Position numbers and translations under genes: made by a program. From Nautilus pompilius (Eukaryota; Mollusca; Cephalopoda; Nautilida; Nautilidae), in NCBI GenBank assembly GCA_018389105.1, contig JACATO010000591.1, forward strand, positions 1,660,501-1,724,500: a stretch of 64,000 bases of DNA. Direction: 5' to 3'. Of the stretch, positions 1 through 12,333 are shown piece by piece. Within the stretch, counting starts at the first letter, position 1. Every line of letters begins with the position of its first letter. Below the pieces are notes generated by a model. That model had not been told where the DNA came from, searched no databases, and was given only the letters and a program-made list of their open reading frames with translations.

Positions 1-428
1 ATGTTTCTACATTTCTGCTGAGACTTAGCTCTACTGTATATTTAGGGTATTGTGGCTGCTTTTCTTATCATGAGAATGTGGGGCACCTTCAAGACACATT
101 TGTAAGAAGTTGCCATAAATCAGTTGTCAGAACAAGGTTGACATCCAAAGATCAGCTTATTTTAGCTACTGTCTCACTTCGTTAGACTAAGTTGTGAAAT
201 CTTTGCATTTATTGATCATAGCCAAGCCAAAAAATACCACTGTAACTAAGAAGAATGGGGAAAAAAGTTCATATAATATATAGATTCAAACTTAGTTGTG
301 ATATTTCATAATTATCTCTATTTTTCCAGCAGTCCATAGTTTTCTTTTCTTTTTTTTTTTTAAGATATGTTCTGATGCTTTTACATCTTATTATAAAAGG
401 TTGACCAGCTTGAATTTTTATTTTTCAG
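1..428 (+). other. 3' end of an intron of the alpha2/delta gene
   Basis: Non-coding AT-rich sequence leading into the acceptor AG at 427-428. A T-rich stretch (about 340-361) and the TTTTTCAG just before the exon form the splice acceptor region. I see no other feature in it. Confidence 0.75.
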
Positions 429-478
429 GTTTCTACACCCATATATCCACCCTAGCTGATGTACAAGAACATGTGCAG
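429..478 (+). CDS. CACNA2D3: Alpha2/delta calcium-channel subunit, internal exon (end of VWA domain)
   Basis: This is the first exon of the gene visible in the window, 50 bases. It is preceded by TTTTTCAG and followed by GTATGT. The first two bases (GT) finish a split glycine codon; the remaining 16 codons read FYTHISTLADVQEHVQ. Vertebrate alpha2delta-3 and -4 carry almost the same stretch (GFxTxISTLADVQExV) at the end of the von Willebrand A domain, whereas alpha2delta-1 and -2 differ clearly here. The protein is an extracellular, membrane-attached accessory subunit that promotes trafficking and presynaptic function of voltage-gated calcium channels. The exon ends in phase 0 and joins in frame to 21612 across a 21.1-kb intron. 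The paralogue (3 versus 4) cannot be fixed from this fragment, so the symbol is a best guess. Confidence 0.85.
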
Positions 479-2878
479 GTATGTTTTTGTTAAATGACCT
501 ACAAACCATTTGATTCCAGGTGCCTACAGGTTTTATATTATACCTCTTTTATTACTGCTAAGATTAAAATGTCAATGAAGAGACTTGCTAGAAATAGCAG
601 AAAGCTTTAATTACAGAGTTACAACCATACATTGCTTTTCAGGATGACATAGCCTCACTTTTTTCTTTGTTGGTATAGCAATATAAAACAAATTGTCACT
701 TGTGTGAAAGTTTTTCTAGCAGCTTCAAGCTTGCTTTATCACACAACAGCTTCTAGTCTTTGCTGATCCAAAACAAGAGTAGCTACATTTCTTCTTTTCT
801 TTTATTGTCTCTGACAATTTGTTTTTAAAAAAATTTAATTAAGAGTACAAGAATTGTATTGAGTGATTGGAAATTATATAAGTTGGAGAGTATAATAACA
901 CTTTTGTTTTAAATAAATAAATCCAAATCATTAGTTTGAAGAAGGTTTTGAGAAAATTATATTTTTTAATGAAAGTGATATTTCATTAACTCTTTATGCT
1001 GTTTACTGTATTCCCTTTATGAAAACAGTGGAAGGTGGGTGCCACAAGGTAAAACATTGGGTTAGCTACATTATTAGATACAGGTTACTTGTTTAACTGG
1101 GTGGGAAGTCAAAACGTAATTTTGTCTGCACCAAATAAAAAAGTTTTTCTTTACAAATTAGTAGATTCAAGTCATTTAGAAACATAATTTTGATCCTATT
1201 TTTGTGAATGCTGTTTACTGGTCCCTCACTGTTGAAACAGTAGAGTCATGAATATATTTCTTCTCCCTGCTTACTGATTATTGTATTGTAGGACTCGGTT
1301 TTAGGCTGCAGTAAATGTGTATGGCTGAAGCTATGACTTCTCTTTAAGATTCTGAAGTTGGTTTGGATGTATTGCCATACTCTAGTTTATCACCACTGGT
1401 TTTTTCATGCATCATAAATGACAGTGTATAAATGTGATTACTGTATTTTTGGGTCAGACCTGGAGTCTGTAGCAAATATTTGTGCCACTTGGGCTTGCAG
1501 CTTTTAGTACTCAGTTCACTGATAAATAATCTGTTTTAGCTCTTCATCTTTAAAATTTCTGATTGTATTGTATCTGAACATCAAGAGATTTTATTATAAC
1601 ATTTTTTTTAACCTCACCAGTTGTTCGATCTATAAGGGCTGACCATTGTGCACATGCTACTACCAGGTGGATTAATTCCTGAATAGTGTCATTTCACATG
1701 GATTTTCTGAAAAGTTGCCAATATCATGGCTGAATCAAAGTTTTAAAAATCTACTTAAAAACTCAAAAACCAAAATCTATAGAAGGTTATTGAAAAGGAT
1801 AATGTTATAAGTAAACGTCAAAAACTAAAAAACCTTAATAAATAAATGGAAGTTAGACATGAAAGAATAACTGTGCTGAACTCTGCATATCTTTTAAATA
1901 ATTTGTTAATTATGTGAGTAATCAGTTTCTTTTGATACAATGGATTTGAGTTTTTGTATGATTTTTACTTGGTGATGTGTATATTCTGTTTAAAATTTTC
2001 TATTAATTATGTAACTATTTAAAATTAAGTAACATTTAACTGTTTACACAGAAGGAAAACTTTTAGTGCTAAGCTAGTTTCTGTGAAATTTATAAATCAT
2101 TTCATTTTTTTGGATAATATTTTCTCAATGGTTCAGATTCTTCTGTCAAGTCTAGGAAAATTCATCTCTAAGATTCACTCACCCACTTTTAGTTTTCTTA
2201 TATGGCTACTAATTCTCCAGCACACCAAGTGTTGCTCCTTTCATTGAAAGAAGCTTAGCCATCCCTTTGTCTGACCATGCTCCACTTAGCTTCTTACATC
2301 AGCCACACTATGATGCCCTTTGAAACCCTTTTCTTCCAGTTGCTGAAATTTTTCTGGTGATGATGTGATCCTAAACATTATTTCTTTCTATCATGCAGCC
2401 TGTTTTAATGGTATCTACCCCTACATATTAGATTTTTTTTTAATGTACCAACAACTGGACAAACTCAGATGACTTGGACATTAGTCTTCTACAATATTTG
2501 TTTGCTTCAGTTTGTCAAGATTCTTCTTTGTTTCAGTGTTTCCTCATAAACCAGATGGTATTTAATACATTCCATACAAATGTAACTACTAGTATATTAT
2601 GCTAAAACCTTTAATAAATATTAAGGTTCAAAAAGCATCTCAAAATATAATAAAACTAAGTAGAAAAAGATAATTTTTACAGGTCACAGACTATATTCAA
2701 AGGACTTGATTTGGTGCTTTCTGACTACTCAGTTGTTCATAGTAGATACTTTAAAATTAAAAGGTGCAGAATTTCAAATGCTAAAATTATTTTTTATTCT
2801 TAGATATCTATGGTTGACTATGAAGTTTTCAGAATTTTCAAAATGGCAGTTGAGATTCTGTTCTCCTACCTGCATATA

Positions 2879-4045
2879 CACACTGGCTGGCCACTTTATT
2901 AGGACCTATATCTAATAATAAGTCTGACCACCTTTTGCTCAAATAACAACCATCATATGGCATAGAATCCACAAGGTGCTAGAAGTTGTCCTGAGGAATA
3001 TTTCTCCATTCAGTCAGCAATAATGTATGGAGTGATGTAGACAGAGGAGCATGAGACAAATGTGTCTTTCAAATTCATTCTACAGATGGTCAATTAGATT
3101 GACATAGAGGAATTGTGCTGGTTATGGAAGATGCCTAAAATCCCCGTCATGTTCTTCAAACTATAAATGCACAATTGGACATGGTGGATGGGACCATTTC
3201 TGTCTTGGAAATAGTCATCCCTTTCAGGATAAACATGAAGTATCAGTGGATGCACTTAATCTTAAATGCTGCTGTGGTAAGTTTTGGCATTCATTCTTCC
3301 TTCTAATAAGATTAAGGGCCAGAGTTATTTAGCAAAACATCCTCTAAATCATGACTCCATCACCAGAAACCTGAATAGTTGGGACCAAACAAGAGTAGTC
3401 AAATATGTTGCATGGTTTTCTTTAAATCTTTTTTTTATCCCATCTGTGCAAAATATTGTGAAGCAGAACTCATCAGACTACATAATTTTTTCCAGTTCTC
3501 TGTAGTCAAATATCTAGACTTTTTACATTACATGAGGAGCCATCTTTTTATATTGGTAACTGTTATCAGTTGTTTAAGCAATAGTCTCCTAGCGCCATAA
3601 TCCATTCATTGCAGTGCTTTTCACATGATATGGCTGAAGATTGGTGTGGGTTTCCCTGTAATGAATACCCTTGTCAGCAGGTCTATTGTTCGATGAAATG
3701 GCTTTCTTTTATTTCTGTCACTACGTTTGCATCTTTTTCACAGGAGATATTTTCTTCACTTTATGCCATTGCTGATAAACTTGGATGACCAATGTCTGTG
3801 AGTAGCCTACCAACAAGTCATTTTTGCAACTGTGACACTTACTAAATGTACCCACTATCATGTCATTTTCAAATGCTGTAATGTCTTTCCTTTTCCTCTT
3901 ACCTGTTAGACTGACTGCTAATGAGCTTCTCAAGTCATACAGAGATTATGTCACATTGTGTAGTCAACTTAATTTGCATCTGCAGCTCAGGTGAAGCCTG
4001 AGTTTAGAAAGGTGCATATATCCTAATAAAGTGGCCAGCCAATGT
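2879..4045 (-). mobile_element. Tc1-type DNA transposon, decayed
   Basis: Perfect inverted ends of 21 bases lie at 2884-2904 (TGGCTGGCCACTTTATTAGGA) and, reversed, at 4021-4041. TA dinucleotides lie just outside both ends. The termini and several internal stretches (for example 3071-3110 and 3135-3175) resemble a family, widespread in animals, whose ends contain CACTTTATTAGG and which encodes a Tc1-like DD34E transposase opposite to this strand. Here the minus-strand reading frame is destroyed by stops and indels; only short open stretches remain. The length (about 1.17 kb) is close to a full element, so the copy is complete in outline but old. The family assignment rests on remembered similarity and is less certain than the inverted-repeat structure. 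Confidence 0.7.
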
Positions 4046-4727
4046 ATGACATAGTTCATGTTGGCTGGTATAAGACTACAGTGGAATTTACTGGCAAAGT
4101 TTAGTTGATACTTCTGCAACTGGATGCTCTTTGTCCCACTCAACTGGTGGGTGGGAATGATTTCATTTTATTATTACCCTCTGGTGTTTCTGATAGTTCA
4201 AGGCTAGTTATTTTCTCCTGGCTACTTGTCTTAGCCAGATGTGATATTTCCTGTCTGCTTCTGATAGAACTTGGCTCCTGCATTGTTTCTGAAATATACT
4301 TGGTATTAGAAATGCTTTGTGGAGTTGTAACTATAATATCTCTATCGTCATTCAAAGCTCATGAAGATGTCTTCAAGTATGTTAGCTTTTTAGGCTACAC
4401 AATTTTTGTTATAACTATTCATGTACCTATCCATCTCATAAGAGACATGGCTTGAATCTTCTTGGTCATATATCATGCTCAGAATTTCTGAGACAGACTC
4501 AACCAATTTAACATTAAATTCTGTTTTTACAAAGTAAAATTTTAATGAAAACTCCCTGCACAACACTAAGAAAATATCTTCATTAACCTGTTAACCATGT
4601 TTACATGTTAAATTATTATTCTTTTGATTGAAAATGATTGTAATGTTTGTAAAAGTATGTAATACAACTTCATAATTTACTTATTGTACTTACTCTATTA
4701 AAACAGTTTGATAACTTAAATGGAAGC

Positions 4728-4960
4728 CAGTGTTCTAGAGTTTGGAGCAATAGACTGCTATTGTTGAAGACCTAAGTTTTAATCTCATTAGGGACCAGCT
4801 TGGTTTTGCACCTCCCTGGCATGTATTCTTCCCATTCTTTTTCACTGGTTGGGGCTGCTACAACAGTTGACAACAACTCAGAAAAAGGAATTTGAGTCCT
4901 TTAATATACATTTTTGCTGGGCACTTTGGTTTCCTCCAACATCTAAAAATTAGGATCTTT
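4728..4960 (+). mobile_element. tRNA-derived SINE, degenerate copy
   Basis: Shares with the other SINE copies of the window a 5' tRNA-like part (B-box-like GACCTAAGTTTTAATCTC near 4770), then a GGACCAGCTTGGTTTTGCACC-like core, a CTTTTTCACTGGTTGG segment and a GTTTCCTCCAACAT segment matching 9440-9822. No clear A box and no clear tail remain, so the ends are approximate. Confidence 0.5.
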
Positions 4961-6317
4961 AATAGGAGTTTTATTGTTACATGCAGTGCAGGTTCCATGG
5001 ATTGCTTTTGGTTGGTTTACACCTTGACTCCAGTCATGTTTAGATAACTTGCTTGGTTACCAAGGCTTACTGGTGTGAGATACCCTTATACCCTGAAAGT
5101 CAGGATGGGGTTAGCCAAGAAGAATAAACTTTAGAGAATATTCTCAGTCTGCTGAATTTTAGATTTAAAATTTTCTCTGTATTTCAGTCTCTCTGCTTGA
5201 AAGTAGTTTAAATATTTCTTAGGTACATTATTTCTACATTGTTTTTATCAATTTATAGTAAATTATCACTTTTTATATACATTTTTGTCACTTCTGTCAT
5301 TTTGCACATTATTACATTCATTGTAAGATATTTTGTTAGTCAACTCTTTTTTATTATTAGTCATTTTATTATATAATCCTTCAATACTCTTTGATTTTTC
5401 TACTTTTCTAAAACTGAATGCAATCATTCTCAGTCATGTCAGCACAATTAACTTTTTAAAAATATATATATATATAAAATGTTTTTCATGTAATTTTTCT
5501 CCACAATGGCTCAATCTTTTGTTATTTATTACATCTTGCCATAGGATGCACCCATTGCATTCCTTTTGTAGTAATTTCTCAGTCCTGTGATAATAACCAA
5601 ATATTTTTTTATTTTTTTCTTTTTACCTCGATGATATGAATGCTTTTGGCAACAATAAATATATAATGTATGTACCAATTGCTTGAAGCCCTGAGCATCC
5701 TCCCTCAGTCTTATGAGCCAAGGGATGATTTTCATATGGTTATGCTTTTAATTTGTGAAACAGAGTAGAAAGTCTGAAAATTTTTTATGCTTGATTAGTT
5801 TACTTGGCCACATTATGATACACAAAAGTTTGATATTTTGCTTATGGGACATTTTAACCTACATTAAAAATGTTAGAGCCCAATATTTCTTTTGTTTAAA
5901 GGATCAGTAACAGCGAAAACTGTAAGCATTGTTTATTTCACAATAAAAACAATGAGCTCTTGTCGGAATTTTTGGTAGGTATGTCTCTGGGAAGAGGGAC
6001 TAGTGATTTCACCAATATCTGACATGGAAGGATTATGGAAGTCTACCATATAACCCTTACTTTCTAGTGGATCAGGGATAGCATATGATGGTGATGCTTT
6101 AAAAGAAAGGAATGCCCATATAACACAACTGATTCTTTAGCTTGAAAAATCTTTGATGTGGAATGTTCCATTGTTTTATTTTTTCTGGCTTATTTCACTT
6201 ACATGTTAACACTTGAAAATATATTGTTGACTGTTCAATTTGTACTGGCTACTTGTAAAATTTTGTGGAAAAAGAAATAGTGTAAAGCATGATGGTAAAT
6301 ATATTTTTTTATATACA

Positions 6318-8350
6318 GGGTTCTCTTCTGCATGGTTTACATTCTTGAAAAACACCATTGTAGGAAAAACTACAGTTAGCAAATATAAGGCCTTATGGGA
6401 AGTATGGGGTTAGTGGTTCCCCCTAACTAAATTGTCTGTTCCTTCACTGCTGTAGCAGTGTGACATCTTGGGTGGTGGATTTAGTTGGAGCATCAGTGGT
6501 AGCTTAAAAAAGCTTAAGATGTAAGGCTGACTCATTTTCCTCTGTAGATTCCTCTGAAACTCCCTTTGTGGTCTTATTACTTCCTCTAACACTCACTTAA
6601 AGTTGAGGCTATGCATCAGGAATGGATCAATCTCCATGAAGAGGTCAAGGAAATTGGTAGCAATCATCATTCTGTAGCTTTGGTTAGCCAGAGTCATCTT
6701 CAGCTTTTTCACTGACATCCTCGCCCTTAACCTTGTCATCACTAGATGACTATACCAGCTCCTCAAGGTCCTGGCTCAGTTAATTCCATGTGTGACTGAA
6801 GGAGCTTCTTGACCTCATTAGTCTGGATGTTGGCTAGCCTCTCACCTCCCAAACATCACAGCCTCCACAATGTGCTAAACCCCATTGTTGACTGTAAGGA
6901 AGGCTTTGAAGGCATTCATTCTCAATGGTTTCACCTTGTCAAGTGCTTCCTTAATGTTGGTGATGCAGTCCATGATGTCATATTTTTTCCATCACTCTGT
7001 CACTGTCAAGATCAGTCCTTCTCCATTGCATCTATGATGCCAGTGAATGTGTGGCACGTGTAGTAACTTTTTAAAGTTGCTATCACACTTGGTCCATGGG
7101 CTGCAGGAGTGACTGTCATGTTGGGAGGCAGAATACAACTTAAATTTTTGGGTGGGCAAATTGGAATGCCTCAGGGTGGCCGGGTACATTATCCTGAAGG
7201 CCACATTTTTTTTTTTACAAGGTACTGCTTCACCTCATGCACAAAACAGTTGTTGAACCAGTCCATCAAGACTGCAGCAGTTAGAGCAGCAAAAGACAGC
7301 GAGGTGGTTTTTTTTCTTCCCCTTTGGTGTCTGCAAGCAGTACAGCAACTTTGGCTTAATGAAGCAATCCCCTGTGCCATAGCCACAAAAGAGATTGGTC
7401 AGCCAGTCCTTTGCTGCCTTGAATCCTCGAGCATACTTCTCAGCCTTTAAGATAAAAGTTCTGTTAGGCATGCACTTCCATAAAAGTCCAGTTTTGTCAG
7501 CATTGAAGAGCTGCTCTGGAAGGTAACCTTTCTCTTCAGTCATATTCTTCAGATGCTCCAGGTAGGTACATCACAGCATCCTTGTGGTCTACTGAGGCAG
7601 ATTCTCCCACAATCCTGATATTATGCAAGCTGTACTTCCTCTTAATGTTTTCAAACCAGCCCTTACTGACTTGAAACTTACTGTCTTCAATGCATCCCTC
7701 CCCAAAAGTTTCCATGAGATATGTGTAAATATGCTTGGCATTTTCACGTATAGCTTGGCTACTAAAGACACTTTTTCTGGGCCTGGCCTTCCATCCATAT
7801 AGTTAAGAGCATTCTCCATTTTCTTTCTATTTTAGGGTCACTCGACATAAAGCCCACTTAAACACTTTTAGATGCACTACCAGCATTATTGGCCCTTATT
7901 GAACCTTCACTTTTCTTTATTGTCTCAATGGTGGACTTGTTAACTCCAATGAATCTTCCCACAGAAGCTGCTCTCTCACCAAAAGCAAGTCAGTCAACCA
8001 CTTCTAATTTCTTTTCACCTTTATCACTGAATACCCGCTTAGGGGCCATGTTTAAGGACAAAAATATTGCTAATAAACAATAAATAAAGGTCAAGAAACA
8101 TGGAATAATAATGAGTGATCAGCAACGTCCACTTGGTTCAAGAGTCACTGCATGAAAGAATGCATGGCAGAATGACCAGCAGTAATGCAGATGCTGCATA
8201 GATGAATATGTGTGTGGTATTCTTCAGTGTGTTACATCACAGATATACAAAATTCCATACCATTGTTGCTAAAATGGTATACCAGAGGAAAACCATGGAC
8301 ACATGCATTCCGCAGTAAGTAAAGCCACAGTTAGTAGCAGGAATGCTATA
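6318..8350 (-). mobile_element. Tigger/pogo-like DNA transposon, heavily mutated
   Basis: The minus strand between about 6600 and 8049 carries a broken Tigger1/jerky-like transposase (separate entry). The left outer end may be CAGGGTTCTC at 6318; the right end near 8350 is only weakly similar when inverted, so both limits are estimates. The length (about 2.0 kb) suits a Tigger element. It differs from the second, fresher Tigger element at 10245-12846: the protein motifs and ends are not those of the same subfamily, so these are independent insertions in the same intron. Confidence 0.6.
6600..8049 (-). pseudogene. Tigger-like transposase pseudogene
   Basis: The reading starts at ATG 8049-8047 with MAPKRVFSDKGEKKLEVVD, followed by a stop, then a helix-turn-helix-like stretch (FIGVNKSTIETIKKSEGSI) as in CENP-B/Tigger N-termini, then another stop. 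Further on come a GYLPEQLFNADKTGLLWK block (7543 downwards), an FKAAKDWLTNLFCG block, a DNVPGHPEA block near 7160-7200 and an LQPMDQ block near 7085-7100. The NADKTG, DNVPGH and QPMDQ motifs carry the three expected catalytic aspartates of the DDE_1 superfamily. They sit in different frames separated by stops, so no functional protein can be made. The part below about 7000 is too decayed to follow. Confidence 0.7.
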
Positions 8351-9439
8351 TAGAAAATGTTTAGTTTTATCCTCTTCCAGCTGTATGAATTCTGTAAAAG
8401 GCTATCACTTTTCTGCATAAGCATTTAGCAATGTTTTTAAATAATAGTTTGTTGCATTAAATATTTATGCCAGTCTCTTTTGTTTTACAGCATAAAAGAG
8501 AAAACAGATAGAGAAGCAGAATGTCCATCTGCATATTTCTGTTGTTTACAGTAGCAATATACAACTCTGATTGGTAAAATTTCTGGTGCCTCACAATTCA
8601 GACTAGCAGAGTCTACCTTTGTTACTAAAAGTCCACACTATATTGACTGATCGGCCATCAGGTCAAATGGCTGAACATTAACATTGTTTTCTTAATTCAT
8701 AGTGACACTGAAATTTCTATGCCTTCACATTACACAGTAGATTAAATGTGGATGCATAAAAATATTTTTTCGTTCTATCTAACTTTGCAAGAGCACTTCG
8801 ATCAGAACTCTGCTCACTACACTACAATTTCCACTTGGGATCTAATGCAAAGAAGCTCAGGTCTTATTGTTCTGGAGGATCAGTTTCCTGTTTATGACTG
8901 AACATATTTACACTGCTATTTTTAGAAAGAAAATGTAAAAATTTGGGAGTTGAAATAAGTATATAAAATTATTTTTTAAGAACATAATTATAATATTAAT
9001 GCTTCTTGTCATCAACTGGTTATTTATTTTCATTTGAATATCTAGTTATGCCTCTTTTCAATGATGCTTATTATTCTACACTTAGCTTCAAAAGCAGAAA
9101 CTGAAATGTTTGCATTCAACAACTTAGCAAACATTATCTGGTATTGTGCATCACAGGAACCATTTCTAATGAAGAAACCATATTCCGCAACATTTACTGG
9201 GGGTATTTTTTCCTGATGTTAGCAACATATCTAAGAGCCACCAAATCTCACTCATATTTTTCTTCCACTGTGTGCATACTACAAAAGAAAGTCCATTGTT
9301 TTCATGGAGTCTCAAAACTCTGTATACTTGGTGAAATTACCCCCCCTTTTTTTTTTCAAACAAAAGTGATAAACATATGTATTGAGAATTTTAGATTTGC
9401 ATTATCAAAATTCTAACTGGTTTGATGTCACATGAAGTG

Positions 9440-9822
9440 ATTATCTGCTGCTGCTGCTTGACTAACTTTGTTCTAAGGACATCTCTCTCAGTGGTGAGCT
9501 GGAAGAAAGAGTGGAATTGTTCAGTTTTGGTGATTGAGCAAGTTACTTGAGTATAATTTGGGCTCTTGTCATGGTGCAAGTCAATCAGTAGTTACTTGCA
9601 GAACCTCCATCACGTGTATCCAGAAACCCCTACTGAGACTTTCATTTTAAATGTAGGAGGAAACCAGGGTACCCAGAAGAAATCTATGGCTGGTTGACGA
9701 AGAACGAGAAGCAAACCTTGCTAAGGAGGTACAATGCCAAACCGAACCAGCCTTGATTGGATTCAAACTTGGACCCTCAACTCTGGAAGTCTGGTAGACT
9801 AACCACTGGGCCACAACTGCCT
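9440..9822 (-). mobile_element. tRNA-derived SINE, best-preserved copy
   Basis: Read on the minus strand the element starts near 9822 with a tRNA-like head. The A box GTGGCCCAGTGGTTAG lies at about 9800-9815 and the B box GGTCCAAGTTTGAATCC at 9759-9775; the spacing and sequence match an RNA polymerase III internal promoter. A core (GGCTGGTTCGGTTTGGCAT) and a body shared with the copies at 15580-15870 and 4728-4960 follow. The last ~80 bases (9495-9570) match the 15.6-kb copy closely, including the CAAGTTACYTGRGTA stretch. tRNA-derived SINE families are abundant in cephalopods, which would fit, but the family name is not determined here. Confidence 0.75.
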
Positions 9823-10586
9823 AACTGATAAAGTAATGATGATGATGATGATAATATTAAAATAATAATTGCTTTGCTGGTTTTTTGGTAAACATGCATA
9901 TAAATTATAGTAACAAAAATACAAGAGAGTGGATATGGAATTTAAAGCCAGAGTTATAAAATTTAAAAGAGACAAAAATATTTTGAATATCTACAGGGCT
10001 AAGATTATCCACTTACAGAAAATATATTATGTGCACATCTCTATGTGTTACTCTTATTTCTATTCAAAAACTTTATCAGAAATTGTATTGTCAGTTATTT
10101 AATGGAATAAGAGAATATAATTTATTATTCATAGCTGAATTATAGCAGAAGAAAGTGCATTAGAAATTTTTCCTGATTATGTCAATGGAGTAATCAGATT
10201 TTTCAAAATTTGTAAAGATTGTTGTTAGGGATAAAATTGTATTACAGTAGAACCGCAGTAATGCGAAGTTCAAGAGAAGAAACCTCTCACTTTGCATTAA
10301 GCAGAGGTTCGCATAAACCGCGTTGCATAAAAATCGCTATGTTTTTTCTTTAATTGTGGATATTTTGTTTATAACATTCATATATTGATAATTGAAGTAT
10401 TATTTTTGTAAATTATTTTTATTTTCGCAAAGTATAAAACAAAAAATAAAAATTTATGTGAACTGAGACTCTTGTTGAGGCAAAATTTAAGAAAGAATGT
10501 AATAAAAAAAAATACAAATGGATTTATAACCTTTATTTGAAGTAAGGGACAATAATTTCTTATACTGTATAACAAACAAGTTCAAA

Positions 10587-12333
10587 TTATACAAAGAAGT
10601 CAGTAATAGTCTTCTGCTTAAGGCAAGAGGAGTGCTTCTTGTCCATCCATTTTCCGAGGCTGTTAAGGTGTTCGCTAATGCTGGGTGGATTTTCTTCGCC
10701 TGCCCACATGAAAAGCTTCAGAGTCCACAACGCATCTGCTGCTTGGCGGTAGGTCAGTGGTGGCTCAAGGAACACCACAGGCTCGTCGTCTTCCTCGACA
10801 TCAATTTCTTGTCTGTTCATTACTGTCTGAGCAATGTCTTCAACCGAGAAGAGAGCTGAGGTAAGGAGGTTGTCATCCACCGTTGCATATACCTCCACTT
10901 CTGGTGAGACTTGCAGTTGCCTCTCCTGCCTCAGCAGCTCCATGACAGGCAAGTCATCTTCATCCTCCTCAGGAGTGGGCATGGGAGTTTCGCTCTTGAA
11001 GCCACAATGTGAGAATGATTTGGTGATTGTATGTGGCTCCAAGCACATGTGATGCCACCAATGGCCTGGAGAACCATCCACTTAGGCTCCTCCTCCTCAC
11101 AAGCTGGCAACAAGCATTTGGTCACGAAGTATTTCCTGTAGTAGTGCTTAAAGTTGGCTATGATTCTTTGGTCCATGGGCTGGGTGACGGACGTGGTGTT
11201 AGGTGGCAAGTACACCAACTTAATAGCCTTCAGCGGTGCTTGGATGCTATGTGCTGAACAATTGTCTAGCACTAATGCCACCTTCTTCTCTTGATGGAAT
11301 GGACTGTCGAGCTTCATTAACCAGCGAGTAAAGATGTCACTGGTCATCCACACGTTGCTGTTGGCCTCCCAGTCCACCTGGAGATTGGCTGCATTTATTT
11401 TGTTACGGCTGAAGACATGGGGCCTGATGCTCTTGTTTATCACCAGAGGCGTCAGCTTGTCTGATCCTATCATGTTGGCTGCCAGCAGGAGGGTGACCCT
11501 CATCTTGGACAGCTTGCCTTCACAACCATCTTCGTCCTTGTATGCGAGGGTTTTGTTCAGCTGCAGCTTATAGAAGAGCCCAGTCTTGTCTGCATTGTAA
11601 ATGCAGTCAGGACCATATTCCTTGAGGAGTTGGGGAAGTAGGGTTGACTTCCAAGCATCCACAGTGGGGCCTGATGCTCTTGTTTATCACCAGAGGCATC
11701 AGCTTGTCTGATCCTATCATGTTGGCTGCCAGCAGGAGGGTGACCCTCATCTTGGACAGCTTGCCTTCACAACCATCTTCGTCCTTGTATGCGAGGGTTT
11801 TGTTCAGCTGCAGCTTATAGAAGAGCCCAGTCTTGTCTGCATTGTAAATGCAGTCAGGACCATATTCCTTGAGGAGTTGGGGAAGTAGGGTTGACTTCCA
11901 AGCATCCACAGCCTCAGGGATTACGGAGTTAGCCTCAGTATCTAAGTCCCTTCCTCGCTTTGAAGCGGTCCAGCCATCCATTGCTGCAGCGGAATTTGGA
12001 ATGTCCCATTTCTTCTGCAAGCTGCATGGCCTTCTCTGGAGAACAGGTCCAGAGATGGAGATGTTACTGGACCGAGTGGTTCTCAGCCATAGGTCGGGAG
12101 CCTCCTCCATGTCTTCATACTCGGCCTTCCTTAATCTCACATTTAGAATCAAATTTCTGTTGTTCGTATGCCACTTTGTACTCCCCGCTCTTGGAGAGTC
12201 ATGTTTAAAGTGTATTCAACGCCACTCTGAACTGCTTTGCTATCTGGGATTTGCTCTTCTTGCCCTCCTCAACCAGCTGGATAGCAGCGTACTTGGTTTC
12301 CAAGGAAATTGACTGCTTACGTTTCATAGCCAT
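10587..12333 (-). pseudogene. Tigger/pogo transposase, frameshifted
   Basis: The start is ATG 12333-12331, giving MAMKRKQSISLETKYAAIQL, then KSKSQIAKQFRVALNTL, a CENP-B-type helix-turn-helix. A stop follows near 12206, so the N-terminal domain is cut off. The frame 12152-11607 continues with the Tc5-like DNA-binding part and YGPDCIYNADKTG; 11662-10931 carries the DDE domain with NADKTG (first Asp, residue 25 of that frame), VALVLDNCSAH (second Asp) and NTTSVTQPMDQ (third Asp). Frame 11081-10587 gives the acidic C-terminal tail (PTPEEDEDDLPVMELL) ending in TITDFFV. Breaks are an early indel, the 247-bp duplication (not a multiple of three) and an indel near 11030-11040. All three catalytic residues survive, but no intact protein is encoded. 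Confidence 0.85.
11418..11911. repeat. 247-bp tandem duplication inside the Tigger transposase
   Basis: Bases 11418-11664 and 11665-11911 are direct copies. By eye they differ at one position (GAGGCGTCAGC at about 11448-11458 versus GAGGCATCAGC at about 11695-11705). The unit spans the part of the transposase with the first catalytic Asp (NADKTG) and beyond, and its length is 3n+1, so it shifts the frame. The copy boundary produces the false C-terminus of the 12152-11607 frame. Confidence 0.92.

Noticed and set aside
4105-4455. 116-codon hydrophobic open frame on the plus strand
   Set aside because: No domain, no plausible promoter or splice context, and an equally open antisense frame; AT-rich chance frame beside a transposon.
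11027-12312. Plus-strand open frames across the Tigger element
   Set aside because: They are antisense shadows of the minus-strand transposase.
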